A DNA stretch of 64,000 nucleotides from Linnemannia elongata (Eukaryota; Mortierellomycota; Mortierellomycetes; Mortierellales; Mortierellaceae): contig JAXBDG010000006.1 in NCBI GenBank assembly GCA_036320915.1, positions 310,001 to 374,000 on the forward strand, given 5' to 3'. Both the position numbers and the translations under genes were made by a program. Every line of letters begins with the position of its first letter. Within the stretch, counting starts at the first letter, position 1. The notes under the pieces are model-generated. The model searched no databases. It saw only the letters and a program-made list of their open reading frames with translations, and was not told where the DNA came from. Below are positions 33,965-44,600 of this stretch, piece by piece.

Positions 33965-35497
33965 ATTCTTCAAAGCCTCCAGTTTTCACCATCATGTCCT
34001 TGGTTAGTAGCCTTAGAGAACTGCCCCGGGGCCATTATATAATCCTGGGGAACACCTTGACCGTTGTTGTAAAGTGGGCTCTCTTTCTGGGCGGCCTTGA
34101 AGAGCCAACGCATCGCTTGTTTATAGTCCCGGGGCATACCTCGACTGTGCTTGTAGAAGATGCCGGCGTTGTATTGTGAGAAACGATGCCCTTCATTTGC
34201 TGCCTTGAGATCCCACTCCATTGCTTGTGTATGACCTTGAGGAATACCTTGGCCGCCGTCGTGGAAAAGGCTGATACTGTACTGAGACCGAGCATGTCCT
34301 TGTTTGGCATCCTTGGAGAACTATTCCATTGCCTGTACGTAATGTTGAGGAACATGTTCGCCGTTGGTGTAGAGACCCCCAATGCTGTATTGTGAGAAAG
34401 CATGTCCTTGCTCGACGGCCTTGAGATACCACGTCTTTGCTCGTGCATAGTACTGAGGTGCCACGTCGTTGTTCGTGCACGGCCCTGAGGTACTCCTAGA
34501 ACAACGTGGTAGAGATCGTCGATGTTGTGCTGGGCAACCGCTTTCCTTTATCCGGTAGCCTTGAGGTACCAATACATGGCTAATATGAAATCCTGCAAAA
34601 CTTCCTTGTCATCCTTCTACATGTTTCTATGAGAAACCTGGGCGTTCCTGTCCCCCTACCTGGTACTGGCCATCGACTGTGCTAAGTCTCTCACCATGGG
34701 CTTCTCAGTCGCTGCCATCTGTGGTCCTCGCCTCTGACTTTTGTTGTCAGTGTTTGGATGGGGGGGGGGGGGGGGGGGGGGGGGGGTGCTGATATTTTCT
34801 TGACGGTTGGTGGTTGATCGTCTAATACCACAGTGAGAGAGATGGGTCATTGTTGTCTCGTCAGTGTTGTTAATCGCAGTGCTTCGGGTAGTGAAGGTCG
34901 TGAGAGGTGGTGCACTGAACGTGGACGAGGAGCTGGATATAGTAGGAGCATTCCAGGAGGAGGAAACATCAACCGTCATCGTGCTCTCGTAAGTTATTGG
35001 TGGCTGTAAAAATAGTACCGGATCCTGCTGTCGGATTTGAGGATATAAAATCCCGTGGTCGATTGCTGTAGTATCCATGACCAGATCCAGAATTATGTAT
35101 GGCATGGCGGCAATCCTGCGAGACAGAAGAATAATGATTGGTGTTCATTTTCCATGTAAACGACATTAGTTTGCATGTCCTTCTTGTTACTCCACCGTGT
35201 CTCTCCCACACTTTAGGTTGAAAAGTTATAATGGTCGCCTTGTGTTTATACACAATGAAGTCGTTGCCTTTAAGGAACGGAATAACCCTTGTCTTGTGTC
35301 AAACCAGATCCACATTCTTGAACGCCTGGAGGATATCGTTCCAGAGCACGATTTCCTTTTGCGTCTCGGGTTCGAGCTGGGTGTCGACGTGGATTGCCGC
35401 CTTCGTAGTGGCAATAGATACGGTGCTGGGTAGGATACTCTTGTCAACCGAGCGGAATGCCTGGAATTACGCCTGAGGGGTGTCTCTTTGGAACATT
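33965..35497 (-). pseudogene. Decayed SLR gene (SLR E)
   Basis: Exon 1 remains from 35497 down to about 35240. It reads RDTPQA-stop-FQAFRSVDKSILP, then AIHVDTQLEPETQKEIVLW and NDILQAFKNVDLV-stop-HKTRVIPFLKG. The second stop is TGA where SLR G has CGA. Exon 2 remains (RIAAMPYIILDLVMD, the Ser/Thr linker and a G27 tract) are followed by Sel1-like repeats in at least three frames (for example QYNAGIFYKHSRGMPRDYKQAMRWLFKAA). The NPVYGL motif is no longer intact. Closest to SLR G. It lies tail to tail with the intact M13 gene, so this pair kept the peptidase and lost the SLR partner, the reverse of SLR1 and SLR2. Confidence 0.82.
34760..34786. repeat. Poly(G) tract, 27 nt
   Basis: Uninterrupted G27 inside the SLR E pseudogene, in the linker region. 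Read on the coding strand it is a Pro-coding C run. Confidence 0.95.
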
Positions 35498-36219
35498 TTT
35501 TTTTTTAGTGTTGAGTACATGTGTAGGTGAGGAGAGCGTAGGAATGTAGGACAAGATGGCGTTTGTAGTGACTTGCGATGGAAGAGTGAATGAGGATGGC
35601 GATAACCTTGAGAAAGAAGCGGATGTTGATGAAGATGAGAGAGGAAATGAGTGAGAGGGAGAGGACTAAAAGAAAGTAGGGAAGAATGGACGTAGGGACA
35701 TGGTAAAGTGGAACAGGGAAAGAACGATTACTCGCCTCAGGTGGAAGCCGGTAACCGTCAAAGGTGAATGCTATGGAAAGAGGAAAGGAGGGGGAGGGAT
35801 GGACTACCTGTATCAATGGAACCTTCTATAAACAACAACGCATTGGCTCACGTTTGGTAAGTCATGCGAAATGGCCAACAAAAAAAAAAATAAGGCACTG
35901 AAGAGAGCGAGAGGAGTGCAGCTGTTTAGGGATGTTCAGAGGGATTCATGAAGAAAGGCTGAATAACCAGTCAGGATTGTTTCCTGTTGTAGACCGGTAG
36001 AAAAGTATATGAGCACAGATAGAAAATAAAGAGGACACCTTTCTGTCCAGCTCACATCTATTTCCACACAGCAATACTCACACTCCCACTCTCTAGTCTC
36101 ATATCTATCACTTCCATATTTTTACCTCTTGACACAACAACAATTTCCTTCGCAACTTCTAATGGCATGAACATGAGAAAAATTCCGAGTCGTGGGTGCA
36201 TAATGCTATATTCAAAATG
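35498..36219. other. Former SLR E upstream region and F-box gene 3' flank
   Basis: Contains GAACCTTC at 35819-35826, equivalent in place to the GAAGGTTC palindromes before SLR F, G and H. 36000-36170 looks like a leader (TATATGAG, then CT/CA-rich), but no downstream gene on the + strand remains. No coding sequence recognised. Confidence 0.4.
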
Positions 36220-38046
36220 TTAAATCCAAGAACTCGAGATCCTCATCCGTTCTTCCAAAACCTGCTTGACCTCCTCCGCCATGGGGATATTGGTCAGCTT
36301 TTCGAGAACAGCCCAGTTATGCGTCACCCATCGAGCCTCGGCCTCGGTCCAGACACAGCGCTTGCAACTCCATTTACTACCATCCCATCGATGGTACATG
36401 GGTGCCTTCAACTCTCTCAGTCGTCGGAGGGGCTTTAAGCAGTCCAGACCCTTGGTCAGAGTTAGCTGCAAGAACCTCTGACATTTGAAATCAGCATCAA
36501 CGACAGGGTTTCGTCGATCTGGCTCTTCATCAACGGCGGCGCCTTCTAACCCCACCTCCTCCTCATCTTCATCAATCTCGAATTCATTCGTAGACTTCTC
36601 CAGGTTCAGGACCTCTAGTCTCGACAGTCGAGAGAGTTGTTCCAGAAAAAGGTATTGTCCACGATCACTCTCTCGGCGTGTCTGTCGTATATAACCCAGC
36701 GAAAGCTCCTTCAAACCTAAACAGACCCAGGACCGGCCACGGTCATGATCACGCTCAAGATTTGTTTCCTGGATGTAATTCGCTTTGAAAACCTTAAGGC
36801 TGGTGATTGAACAAAGAATGTCCTGAACTTGGGACCCGTTCAGGAGTGAACAATCTTCGAGATTCAGAACAGTAACCGTAGACAGATATCCAGGGTAGTG
36901 ATCCTTGATGAGCGTCCAGGAGTACTCGTCGAAAGTAGTCGAGTTCAGAGATAATTCCTTCAGGGACGATTGGAAAGAGTTGAGGATGATATCCAGATCC
37001 TGAATCCTGAACTCGCCCAGACCTAGACCGAGGGATTCCAATTGTTGTTGTCGTCCTTGATAGAATCTACCAGACTTGATCACACGAGCCATCTGCGCCA
37101 TGGGTCCTTCTTCAACGACTTCTACGTCCTCATAGGTTTCGGAGTCGCACTCTATACATTTGGTAGCCCATTCCAAACGAACGAGATTAGGGCTGTTGAG
37201 GATGAAGAGAAGTTGCAGTCGAATCTGCGCTCTATCGGCTCCATCCTCATTCTTGATCATGATCAATTCTTGGAGTTTTGTCGGTGGTGCTTGCTCCAGC
37301 AGGGCAGTAGCCATACCCAGGTTCTTCCACGCCTCGTATTTCGTATTGAAGAGTTTAAACTCGTACAGAGAGAGAGACAAAACCCGGGACCAGAGAGTGT
37401 GGTACTTGTCCATGAACACACTCGGAAGACCATGAAAATCCCAGTTCTTAATCGAGAGGCGAGTCAACAATCGTAACTCATGGGCCAAGATTGGTGTTAG
37501 TTCGACCGTGTGGAAAGAAGAGAGGGTCAGGTTCGTGATTGTGGCCTGGTGTCGTTCCATAAACGAGAAGATCTCGCGGTCCTTGGAAGCCTTGTTATAG
37601 TGCGTGTCGATATTGAGAACCGCAAGGTTTGGGAAAAAAAGGGGTTTGTCGCCGTCAGTCGGGTCTGGACCGCAGGATTCCGGGAACATGTGGGAGTAGA
37701 CATCGAGGCTGTTGACGAGGGAAGCGTGTTGTCGAAGGTTTGAGAAAGAAGGGCCTATGTCGGGATCATTTTCGTCAGGGTCCTGCCAAAGATAGATTCG
37801 TTGCCAAAGGAGAAGGCGCAGGGCGGTATACCAGTCCTTTGAGACACAGAGAGACGTTCTGAGCGACCTGGTGTTGAGGAATGAGGCAATGTGACGCAAG
37901 ATTTCCGTGATGGTGACTGGAGATGGGTTGTTGATGGAGGGGAATGTAGCATGTGGAGGAGATGACGATGTCGACATGGCTGATGTGGACTGAGGGTGGC
38001 GGATCGACGACGACATGCTGGCATCCTTGGCTGTGGGTATGGTCAT
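36220..38046 (-). CDS. F-box / LRR-like protein
   Basis: Single-exon gene of 608 residues from the ATG at 38046 (MTIPTAKDASMSSS); an upstream in-frame ATG at 38076 is less likely. After a Ser/Pro-rich start, the F-box-like block reads ITEILRHIASFLNTRSLRTS then LCVSKDWYTALRLLLWQRIY. LRR/RNI-like repeats follow (LVNSLDVYSHMF, NLAVLNIDTHY, TITNLTLSSFHTVELTP, LKELSLNSTTF, TVTVLNLEDCSLL). An acidic loop (EIDEDEEEVGLEGAAVDEE) precedes a C-terminal Cys/Trp patch (WSCKRCVWTEAEARWVTHNW) often seen in Mortierella F-box proteins. Likely substrate receptor of an SCF ubiquitin ligase; target unknown. The frame is intact. Confidence 0.85.
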   Translation of the reverse strand: MTIPTAKDASMSSSIRHPQSTSAMSTSSSPPHATFPSINNPSPVTITEILRHIASFLNTRSLRTSLCVSKDWYTALRLLLWQRIYLWQDPDENDPDIGPSFSNLRQHASLVNSLDVYSHMFPESCGPDPTDGDKPLFFPNLAVLNIDTHYNKASKDREIFSFMERHQATITNLTLSSFHTVELTPILAHELRLLTRLSIKNWDFHGLPSVFMDKYHTLWSRVLSLSLYEFKLFNTKYEAWKNLGMATALLEQAPPTKLQELIMIKNEDGADRAQIRLQLLFILNSPNLVRLEWATKCIECDSETYEDVEVVEEGPMAQMARVIKSGRFYQGRQQQLESLGLGLGEFRIQDLDIILNSFQSSLKELSLNSTTFDEYSWTLIKDHYPGYLSTVTVLNLEDCSLLNGSQVQDILCSITSLKVFKANYIQETNLERDHDRGRSWVCLGLKELSLGYIRQTRRESDRGQYLFLEQLSRLSRLEVLNLEKSTNEFEIDEDEEEVGLEGAAVDEEPDRRNPVVDADFKCQRFLQLTLTKGLDCLKPLRRLRELKAPMYHRWDGSKWSCKRCVWTEAEARWVTHNWAVLEKLTNIPMAEEVKQVLEERMRISSSWI

Positions 38047-38222
38047 GGTCACGGTATGACAACAGAGGATAATCAATGCAGTGAAAAGACAAAGGAAGGG
38101 TGACGAGCAGGCTTTCTCAAAAATATTCGAACCCCTTTATATGCATGTAGCGGATTCGCATGACATAGAGGTTTTAGAAAGCAGGACAATCGGCGCCATA
38201 ATTAGGTCAACTCCTATCCCTT

Positions 38223-38278
38223 CCGCAGTTCGGGTTCTGTCATTCTATGGGCGGACAAAGGGATAACCCGAACTGCGG
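38223..38278. repeat. Perfect 14-bp inverted repeat
   Basis: CCGCAGTTCGGGTT at 38223-38236 and its exact reverse complement at 38265-38278, separated by 28 nt. It could form a hairpin or mark the end of a mobile element. It lies just upstream of the F-box gene and beside the integrase relic. Confidence 0.75.
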
Positions 38279-38441
38279 TTTATTTTTGTGACTTCCATCC
38301 TCCCCTCATATGTCGCCTTTCGTTTGACCCTTTTCTGCCTATCATGCCCCCCAGGGCCAGGGCGTGGCCTAGAACAGCGCTTGTCTTGAATGCAGAGATC
38401 ATTTTTTGTTGAGTAGCTTTTGCTTTCTCAGAGATTGCTGG

Positions 38442-38959
38442 CTACACTAAATTGGTTAAATACTCCAGTTGTTTCACAGCCTGCTTCTCGTTTAAAAGGT
38501 GCGACTCGGCCGAAGAAAAATCAGTCAGACCTGGTAATGAACGCCCATAAAATAGTGAGAAGGGGGTGGAATTATGAATGCTAGTTACTCTGCAATGAAA
38601 TGGAGCTGCGCCATGGGCAATGAAATGTCCCAAAGTGGCGTCTGTCCTGCAATTAATTTGGGGAGTAATTCATTAACCTTGCGGACGTCACGTTCAGCTA
38701 AACCGTTTACGCGCGGATGATAAGGCGTAGTTAGTCTGTGGTCCACTTCCATTTTTTTCAGCAGCGCATAGGAAACTTGGTTCGCAAACTCAGTCCCATT
38801 GTCGCTTTGCAGAATTTTGGGGAATCCTATCAGACAGAATAGTTTAAAAAGACGAACAGCGACTGTCGTTGCTGCCTTGTCCGAGATTGCTTCTAGGAAG
38901 ACAAACCTGGTGCAGACGTCAACAATGATAAGTGCATGAACGTTACCTGCTTCACTCAT
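38442..38959 (-). pseudogene. LTR-retrotransposon integrase fragment
   Basis: The minus strand encodes a retroviral-type integrase core: IIVDVCTRFVFLEAI (first Asp), LQSDNGTEFANQ (second Asp), YHPRVNGLAERDVRKVN (Glu). The motif spacing matches the D,D-35-E family. The frame breaks near 38590. A second frame then continues with SIHNSTPFSLFYGRSLPGLTDF, the usual segment after the core. No reverse transcriptase, protease or LTR was found next to it, so this is a truncated, frameshifted relic. Confidence 0.8.
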
Positions 38960-38996
38960 GGTAAACGTAGAGTATCCATTGAGATATGCTCTCTTT

Positions 38997-39118
38997 ATAA
39001 GGGCACCTCTCGAAGCATTCGAATCATTCGAACCATTTGGATCGAATCGAGTAGGGGAGTATTCAAATCGAATCGAATCTACCCTATCTCAAATTCGAAA
39101 TATTCGATTCGATTATGA
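38997..39118. repeat. Degenerate ATTCGAAT-rich repeat
   Basis: About 120 bp dominated by TTCGAAT/ATTCGA motifs in both orientations (for example AATCGAATCGAATC). It directly follows the integrase relic and is probably part of a decayed element. Confidence 0.6.
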
Positions 39119-39130
39119 GCCCTACGCCCC

Positions 39131-39561
39131 ATGAGTGAGAAGCGCCGACAGGATGAGTGCAAGCAGGTAAAGGCTAAGCGGGATTCATGGATTGAACATG
39201 TTGGGTTGATAAGTAGACTGGCGATTCCTCATCGTGGTCTGGCCGTTTTTGGATCTGTATCGTTCAAGAATGAGACCAAGCTGTTACGCATGGATTTTCA
39301 AGTGCATTCCGGCTTCAGCAATTTGATCTCTTCATCATCCCGTTGAACAAGGACGACTTTGGCGGCAAGATGAGGGCGGCGATTGTCAGTTGTCTTGGGT
39401 TAGCAGCTCGCCTGCATCAGGAGACTAAGCGCTGTTGTCAGCCCCCTGTTACCCTCTGCTACAATGATCGAACAGCATTGGCTGACGCCGTGAGATTGAT
39501 CAAAAGCACGACTTCCACCCCCACCAAAGTCCCCAAGACCCTCAGAAAAAATAGACCCTGA
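39131..39561 (+). pseudogene. Frameshifted gene fragment of unknown family
   Basis: Two overlapping frames are complementary in content: FGSVSFKNETKLLRMDF in the first, and from about 39320 FDLFIIPLNKDDFGGKMRAA then IVSCLGLAARLHQETKR in the second. A one-base shift near 39320-39340 links them. Codon use looks protein-like but I do not recognise the family; it may derive from a transposon-borne gene. No start or upstream exon identified. Confidence 0.5.
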
Positions 39562-41603
39562 ATGATACTTTGCCTAATACCCTTCCAGAATAAAAATAAA
39601 TGCTCGATACGTAGATACGTGTGCATGAGTTTCAAAAAACTACACCATGACAGTGATCTAGGGCGCCACCTCGAACGGTAATGAAGGAGGAGAGAAAGAG
39701 CCGACATCGAGGGATCAAAAAGCAACGCCGCTATGAACGCTTGGCTGCCACAAGCCAGTTATCCCTGTTAACAAGGCAGAGGCGACAGTTGGCAAAACAA
39801 AAGATTAAAACGTTGGTTGGCCATTAGTAAACAGTAGTGACAGATGACAAATGTCATTAGGGGTCGTCAAACCACGGTCAGATCAAAAATATATCCGCCG
39901 CACAATTGCGTATTTGACATCGCGTTTTCAACAACCCTACGACCATTGGTGTATTTCACAAAAACATGTTGCGTGTTTGGCAGCAAACGTCAAACGAAAT
40001 AAAAATAAACTCACACATCTTTTCAAAGAGGGAGTCAAATATCACCTCACCTCCTTTTCTCGCAACCAATTAAACACACCCTCATCAACTCCACCATGGC
40101 TGCTGTCAAGAACAACCAGCCCAAACTCAAGTTCTCGTTGGCAATTAGAGATATTGGGCATAGTTTATGATTGTATGATAAAGAGGTCAAGAAAGAAGAG
40201 AGTCAAGTAAGAAAGAACGATTGTGATAATGCACAAGAAGTAGTGGAAGACGAAGAAGAAGAAAAGAAATCAAAGTGTGTGTGAATAAAGAAAATCCCTA
40301 AAAATGTCCCGACAAGAGGCCCAACCGTCCACTCATTTGACAAAATGGCCAGCGTGCGTATTTGTTTTGAGTAGGTGAAACTCGATGCGCAAAAGAGATA
40401 CGAAAATACGTATCTCACATTTGTGTGTATTGAAATACGCTCAGTCCCTTTCACGCTGCTCGACATGTGGTTTGATGATCCCTATTGACAATTGTAAGGC
40501 GTGAATGCAGAGTGATCGGTCGATTCTTGTGTAACTTTGTAAGTGATCGGTACACAAGTGCCCTGGAATTTTTCCTCAGTTCCCTTGAAATCTCTTTGTG
40601 CCAACAACGATGGAAAAAGAAGAAATGATGCTTCTGCTCTGAAGTAGATATGGCACAAAGAAAAGCGAAGCAGGAAGAATGCCGACTTTTCGAATCGAAA
40701 GGGTCTGCGTTGAAATTTTGTGTCTTTCTGTTTCTCAAACCTCCTCTTTCTCTCTCTCTTCCGTTCGTCCATCCATATCCTGTCGTTGCTTTGCCTGTCG
40801 AATTTACGTCCCCACCTAGGTAACGATTCAGCGCAAGGAGCCTCAAACTTTCAGGAAACCGACTACACCAAAAACCACCTCCGCTTTGACCGCACGTCTT
40901 TTGTTTCCCTATTCTGGTCAGAAAACTTCCCGAGCAACAGCCCTGGTGAAGCCTATTATCTCGCTCTCTTCTTTATCCTTGTGGACTTCAAAGGTCCGAT
41001 CTAAAAAGGTCAACGTCTCATTATTTTTCTTCTGACCTGACTCGTTATAGGTTAGCGACAATCGTCAGAAAGACACAAACAGAGCTCGGTGCCAAAATCA
41101 CGCAAACAAAACGCCAAAAGAACATAAAAAAAAAAGAAAGAACGACGGTTTAATCGCAGGTATAGACAATTGTTCACCTTGAACCGGACATAGCTGGTCA
41201 TCTTTGAAGAACTGCATTTGCTGATACGTCCTTTCGTTTACAACAGCCGTCATAACTACCGGACGCAAGAACAAACAAAGGCTCGTTCCAAGACCTGAGA
41301 AAAAATAATCAAAAAGTAAGTGCCACCGTCAACCCCCCTTTCGTTTGTCAATTGACTCTGACATAACTCTAATTTCAAAGCATGAACTGCTTGCAGTCAT
41401 TCACGTTATCTTACGTAGTACTCATTCAACAGCTATACCCAGCACTTTCGATCGCATTTCATCCTATCAAGCAATAGCCGCATCAAGCATTGTAAGTGTG
41501 TTTTGTGTTACTTCCAGCTTCCCGCACACGTCAACCTTCCCGAAATTGAAATTTAACCTCGCCATTCCCATTTGCTCATTAACAACAGATCACGCAGGTC
41601 AAC
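39562..41603. other. Long region without a recognised gene
   Basis: A Kozak-like ATG at 40096 (CCACCATGG) opens only ~24 codons (MAAVKNNQPKLKFSLAI...) and may be an orphan first exon. 40220-40470 is A/G-rich. The 5' flank of the NACHT gene begins around 41300. No other feature seen. Confidence 0.35.
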
Positions 41604-44600
41604 ATGTTTAACAAAGTGTCATCCAAGCGAAGTCCCCTTCCGCCGCAGATGGAGCTGGAGCTTGCCAACATTTATCTGGAGCAAGGCCGCATCGTCAGCA
41701 AGGAAGGGAAGCACGAGATCGCGCTTGTGCTATGTGAGGAGGCAGAGGCATCGTTATTCCAAATGAAAAAAGGTGTGAAAGCCGCCGAAGCCGTACAGGA
41801 CGTTACGGATCTCCGCCATGGAGTCGCTCGTGCTTTTGTCGAGCTCAGTAAACTCTTGGACGAACTGAAGAAGCAGGAAAAAGCAAAAGAGAGCTACAAG
41901 AAGGCACAGGAGTGGGGATACTCCGAGGTGGAAAAGTTGTCCATCTCGACTCTGCCGTCCCTTGAGACTGCAGTTTCTGTCGCAATTCTGCCTCCCCTTA
42001 AAACCTCGGTTTTTGTCGCAGCTCAGCCGTCACTGAAGACCATCAAAACAACCCATGCGGTCACTCAAGACCACCAAAATAACCCAGTGGTCACTCAAGA
42101 CCACCAAAACAATCCAGCGGTCACTCAAGACCACAGCGTCTACCGCAGTTCAGCCGCTACTCGAGACTTCAGATTCCGTCGCAACTCAGCCAGCGCTCTG
42201 CAGATCGGCCACCATTGATATCGACGTGTCTGTCATTGGGGACTTTTTTCTCCAAGACAAGAACCCGCCTGTAATCGAGTACAAGTTACCAGAACCAGAT
42301 GAGCGTCTTGTCAGTACACAGCAGCTTGTCTATTGCCTTGGGCTCTTGAAAGCTCCGCCGTCATCGGAGGACCTTCGTCAGAACTCTGCCCTCAGCTGGG
42401 TCCAAGCAACACGAAACAATGCAGACGAGCAGGAAAGGCTGAACACCTTGACGACGAATCTAGTGCGCGCATTCATTCGAGATGAGTTGAAGGGTCCAAC
42501 GGCTATTGCGGAGGTCGCATGCCTGGCCCCATTCCTCAACAGGGACGACTTTCGATGCCTGCTGGAACTGTTTATCGGCAGCATTGAAAAATCCACCTTG
42601 TTGGATATCCATTCTCTTGAGGGACTGGCCAAGCTGGTACAAGGCGCGAACGAGGGCTACGTTGAGGCGGCTGATTTAGTCAAGATCCTGGGAGTCCTCA
42701 ACATACGCTTGCAAACCACCCACACGCAAACTCAAAGCTATATCTATCAACTCATGTTGGCCGTGTCGTGTGTCCTGGACGCCATGGCCGACTGCAAGGT
42801 CGAGGGCTTGGATCGTGTAACTCTTCACGAATGCCTTTCTGGATATATCAACAAGCTGAAAGGCAGCGCCGACCCCCATATGGTGTACCTGGCCGCCTAT
42901 GCCTTTCAAGCTCTGGAGCGTGTGCCTGACAACGAAAGCCCCTGGCAGGCCACAAAACGGCGTACAGGAAACATGATGCATGGCGTCTTCAGTTTGGCAA
43001 AGGCGGTGAAGGGCCTGGATATTGATAGCTTTCTACAAGGCATACAACATATCGAAGACGGCCTGGGATGGAGCGGTCAAGGTCTTCCAAACTCTCCAAG
43101 ATGGCTACAACAACGTCACTGCTCTGGTAGACAGTGGCCAGGGCCTGTTTGAAGCGCTTAGAGATGGTCTCAGTTTTGACAGTAAACGTTCCTGGTACTC
43201 GGCTTTGCGAGGCACAGACAGGGTGCTCCGGGACGGCCAACTCTCCAAGTTCAGGACCCTCGTCTTCGAGGCTCCATGCCGACGCAGCCTTGCTTTTCAG
43301 TGGGGAGTGTGCCAGCGCTTAGGAGATCTTGCAGCCAATACAGCCTGGGATGCAGAGTCGCGTGAGGATGCCCTAGAGTTCCTGGCGGAGATCTATCAGA
43401 ATGATGCTATCTGGGGCTATCACGAACTCATCAAGCAAAAGATCTTGGATATCCTTTTTACACTTGCAGCAGCAATCTGAGAATGCCATCCAAGGTACGT
43501 GTGTGATGCAGATCTGATGTGGCAAGTGATTACATTGTCAACAACCAATGGCATGAATGGCAATCTGACAGCATCTGCATGTTTATTTTCTATTTTCTCT
43601 AGCGTTTGATAGCGCAATTGCCAGAAAAGTGCTGCGGAGACTGGGACGCATTAGCGATAAAGCGAAGCAAGCACTTTACAGTGATTGTCTAGAGCAGGGT
43701 CCCAGCAAACACCCATTAAAGATCTTACAGCCGCCATCCGCGCCTATGACCTTGCTGGATCGCGTCCAGAACAAGCCCGACGTTGAAGAAGATTTGCGAA
43801 AGCTGAGGCAGCAGAGACTGAAGGAGCGAGGAGATGCCGTCTATATCCCCCCTCAAGCCAAGGCCAATTTGAAAGCGTCAGACGACGTCCTATTTGCCTT
43901 GACGGAAAAAGGTCGAGGAGTTCCTAGCCAGCACCAACCAAAAGGTGCTGCTTCTACTTGGCGATTCGGGTTCGGGAAAATCAACATTCAATCGCGAGAT
44001 CGAGCACAACTTGTGGCTAAAGTACGAAAAAGCCAAAGGCCGGATCCCACTTTACATCAACCTGTCAGCCATCGACAGACCAGAACAGGATATGATTGCC
44101 AAGCAACTGCGCAAGTTTGAGTTCTCTAATTCTCAGATTCGAGAATTGAAGGCCCAGCGCCGATTTGTCTTGATCTGCGATGGGTACGACGAAAGTCAAG
44201 AGAAACACAATCTGTACATAACCAATCGCCTGAACCAGACAGGAGAGTGGCAGGTGCAGATGGTGGTCAGCTGCCGTAGCGAATACATTGGGCTGGACTA
44301 TCGTGATCTTTTCCAGCCGTCAAACGACATCACAGAGTTTCAAGAGGCTGTCATTGCCTCCTTTCTCCAGGGCCCAAGTCGATGACTACTTAGCAAAAGT
44401 ACGTGATCACCAAGGCGCCGCTGTGGACCAGGAAACAGTATGTGGATGTGCTCGGCCAGATTCTCGGTCTTCAAGAGCTGATCAAGAATCCATTTCTGTT
44501 GACGCTTTCTCTGGAGGTTTTGCCCCGACTTGTGGACCCAAGCAACAATCTCACGACCACCAGAGTCACGAGGATCGCTCTGTATGACGAATTCGTTGGG

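Noticed and set aside
40096..40170. Kozak-like ATG followed by MAAVKNNQPKLKFSLAI
   Set aside because: Only ~24 codons, no donor site or downstream exon could be joined, family not recognised; kept as a note rather than a gene.
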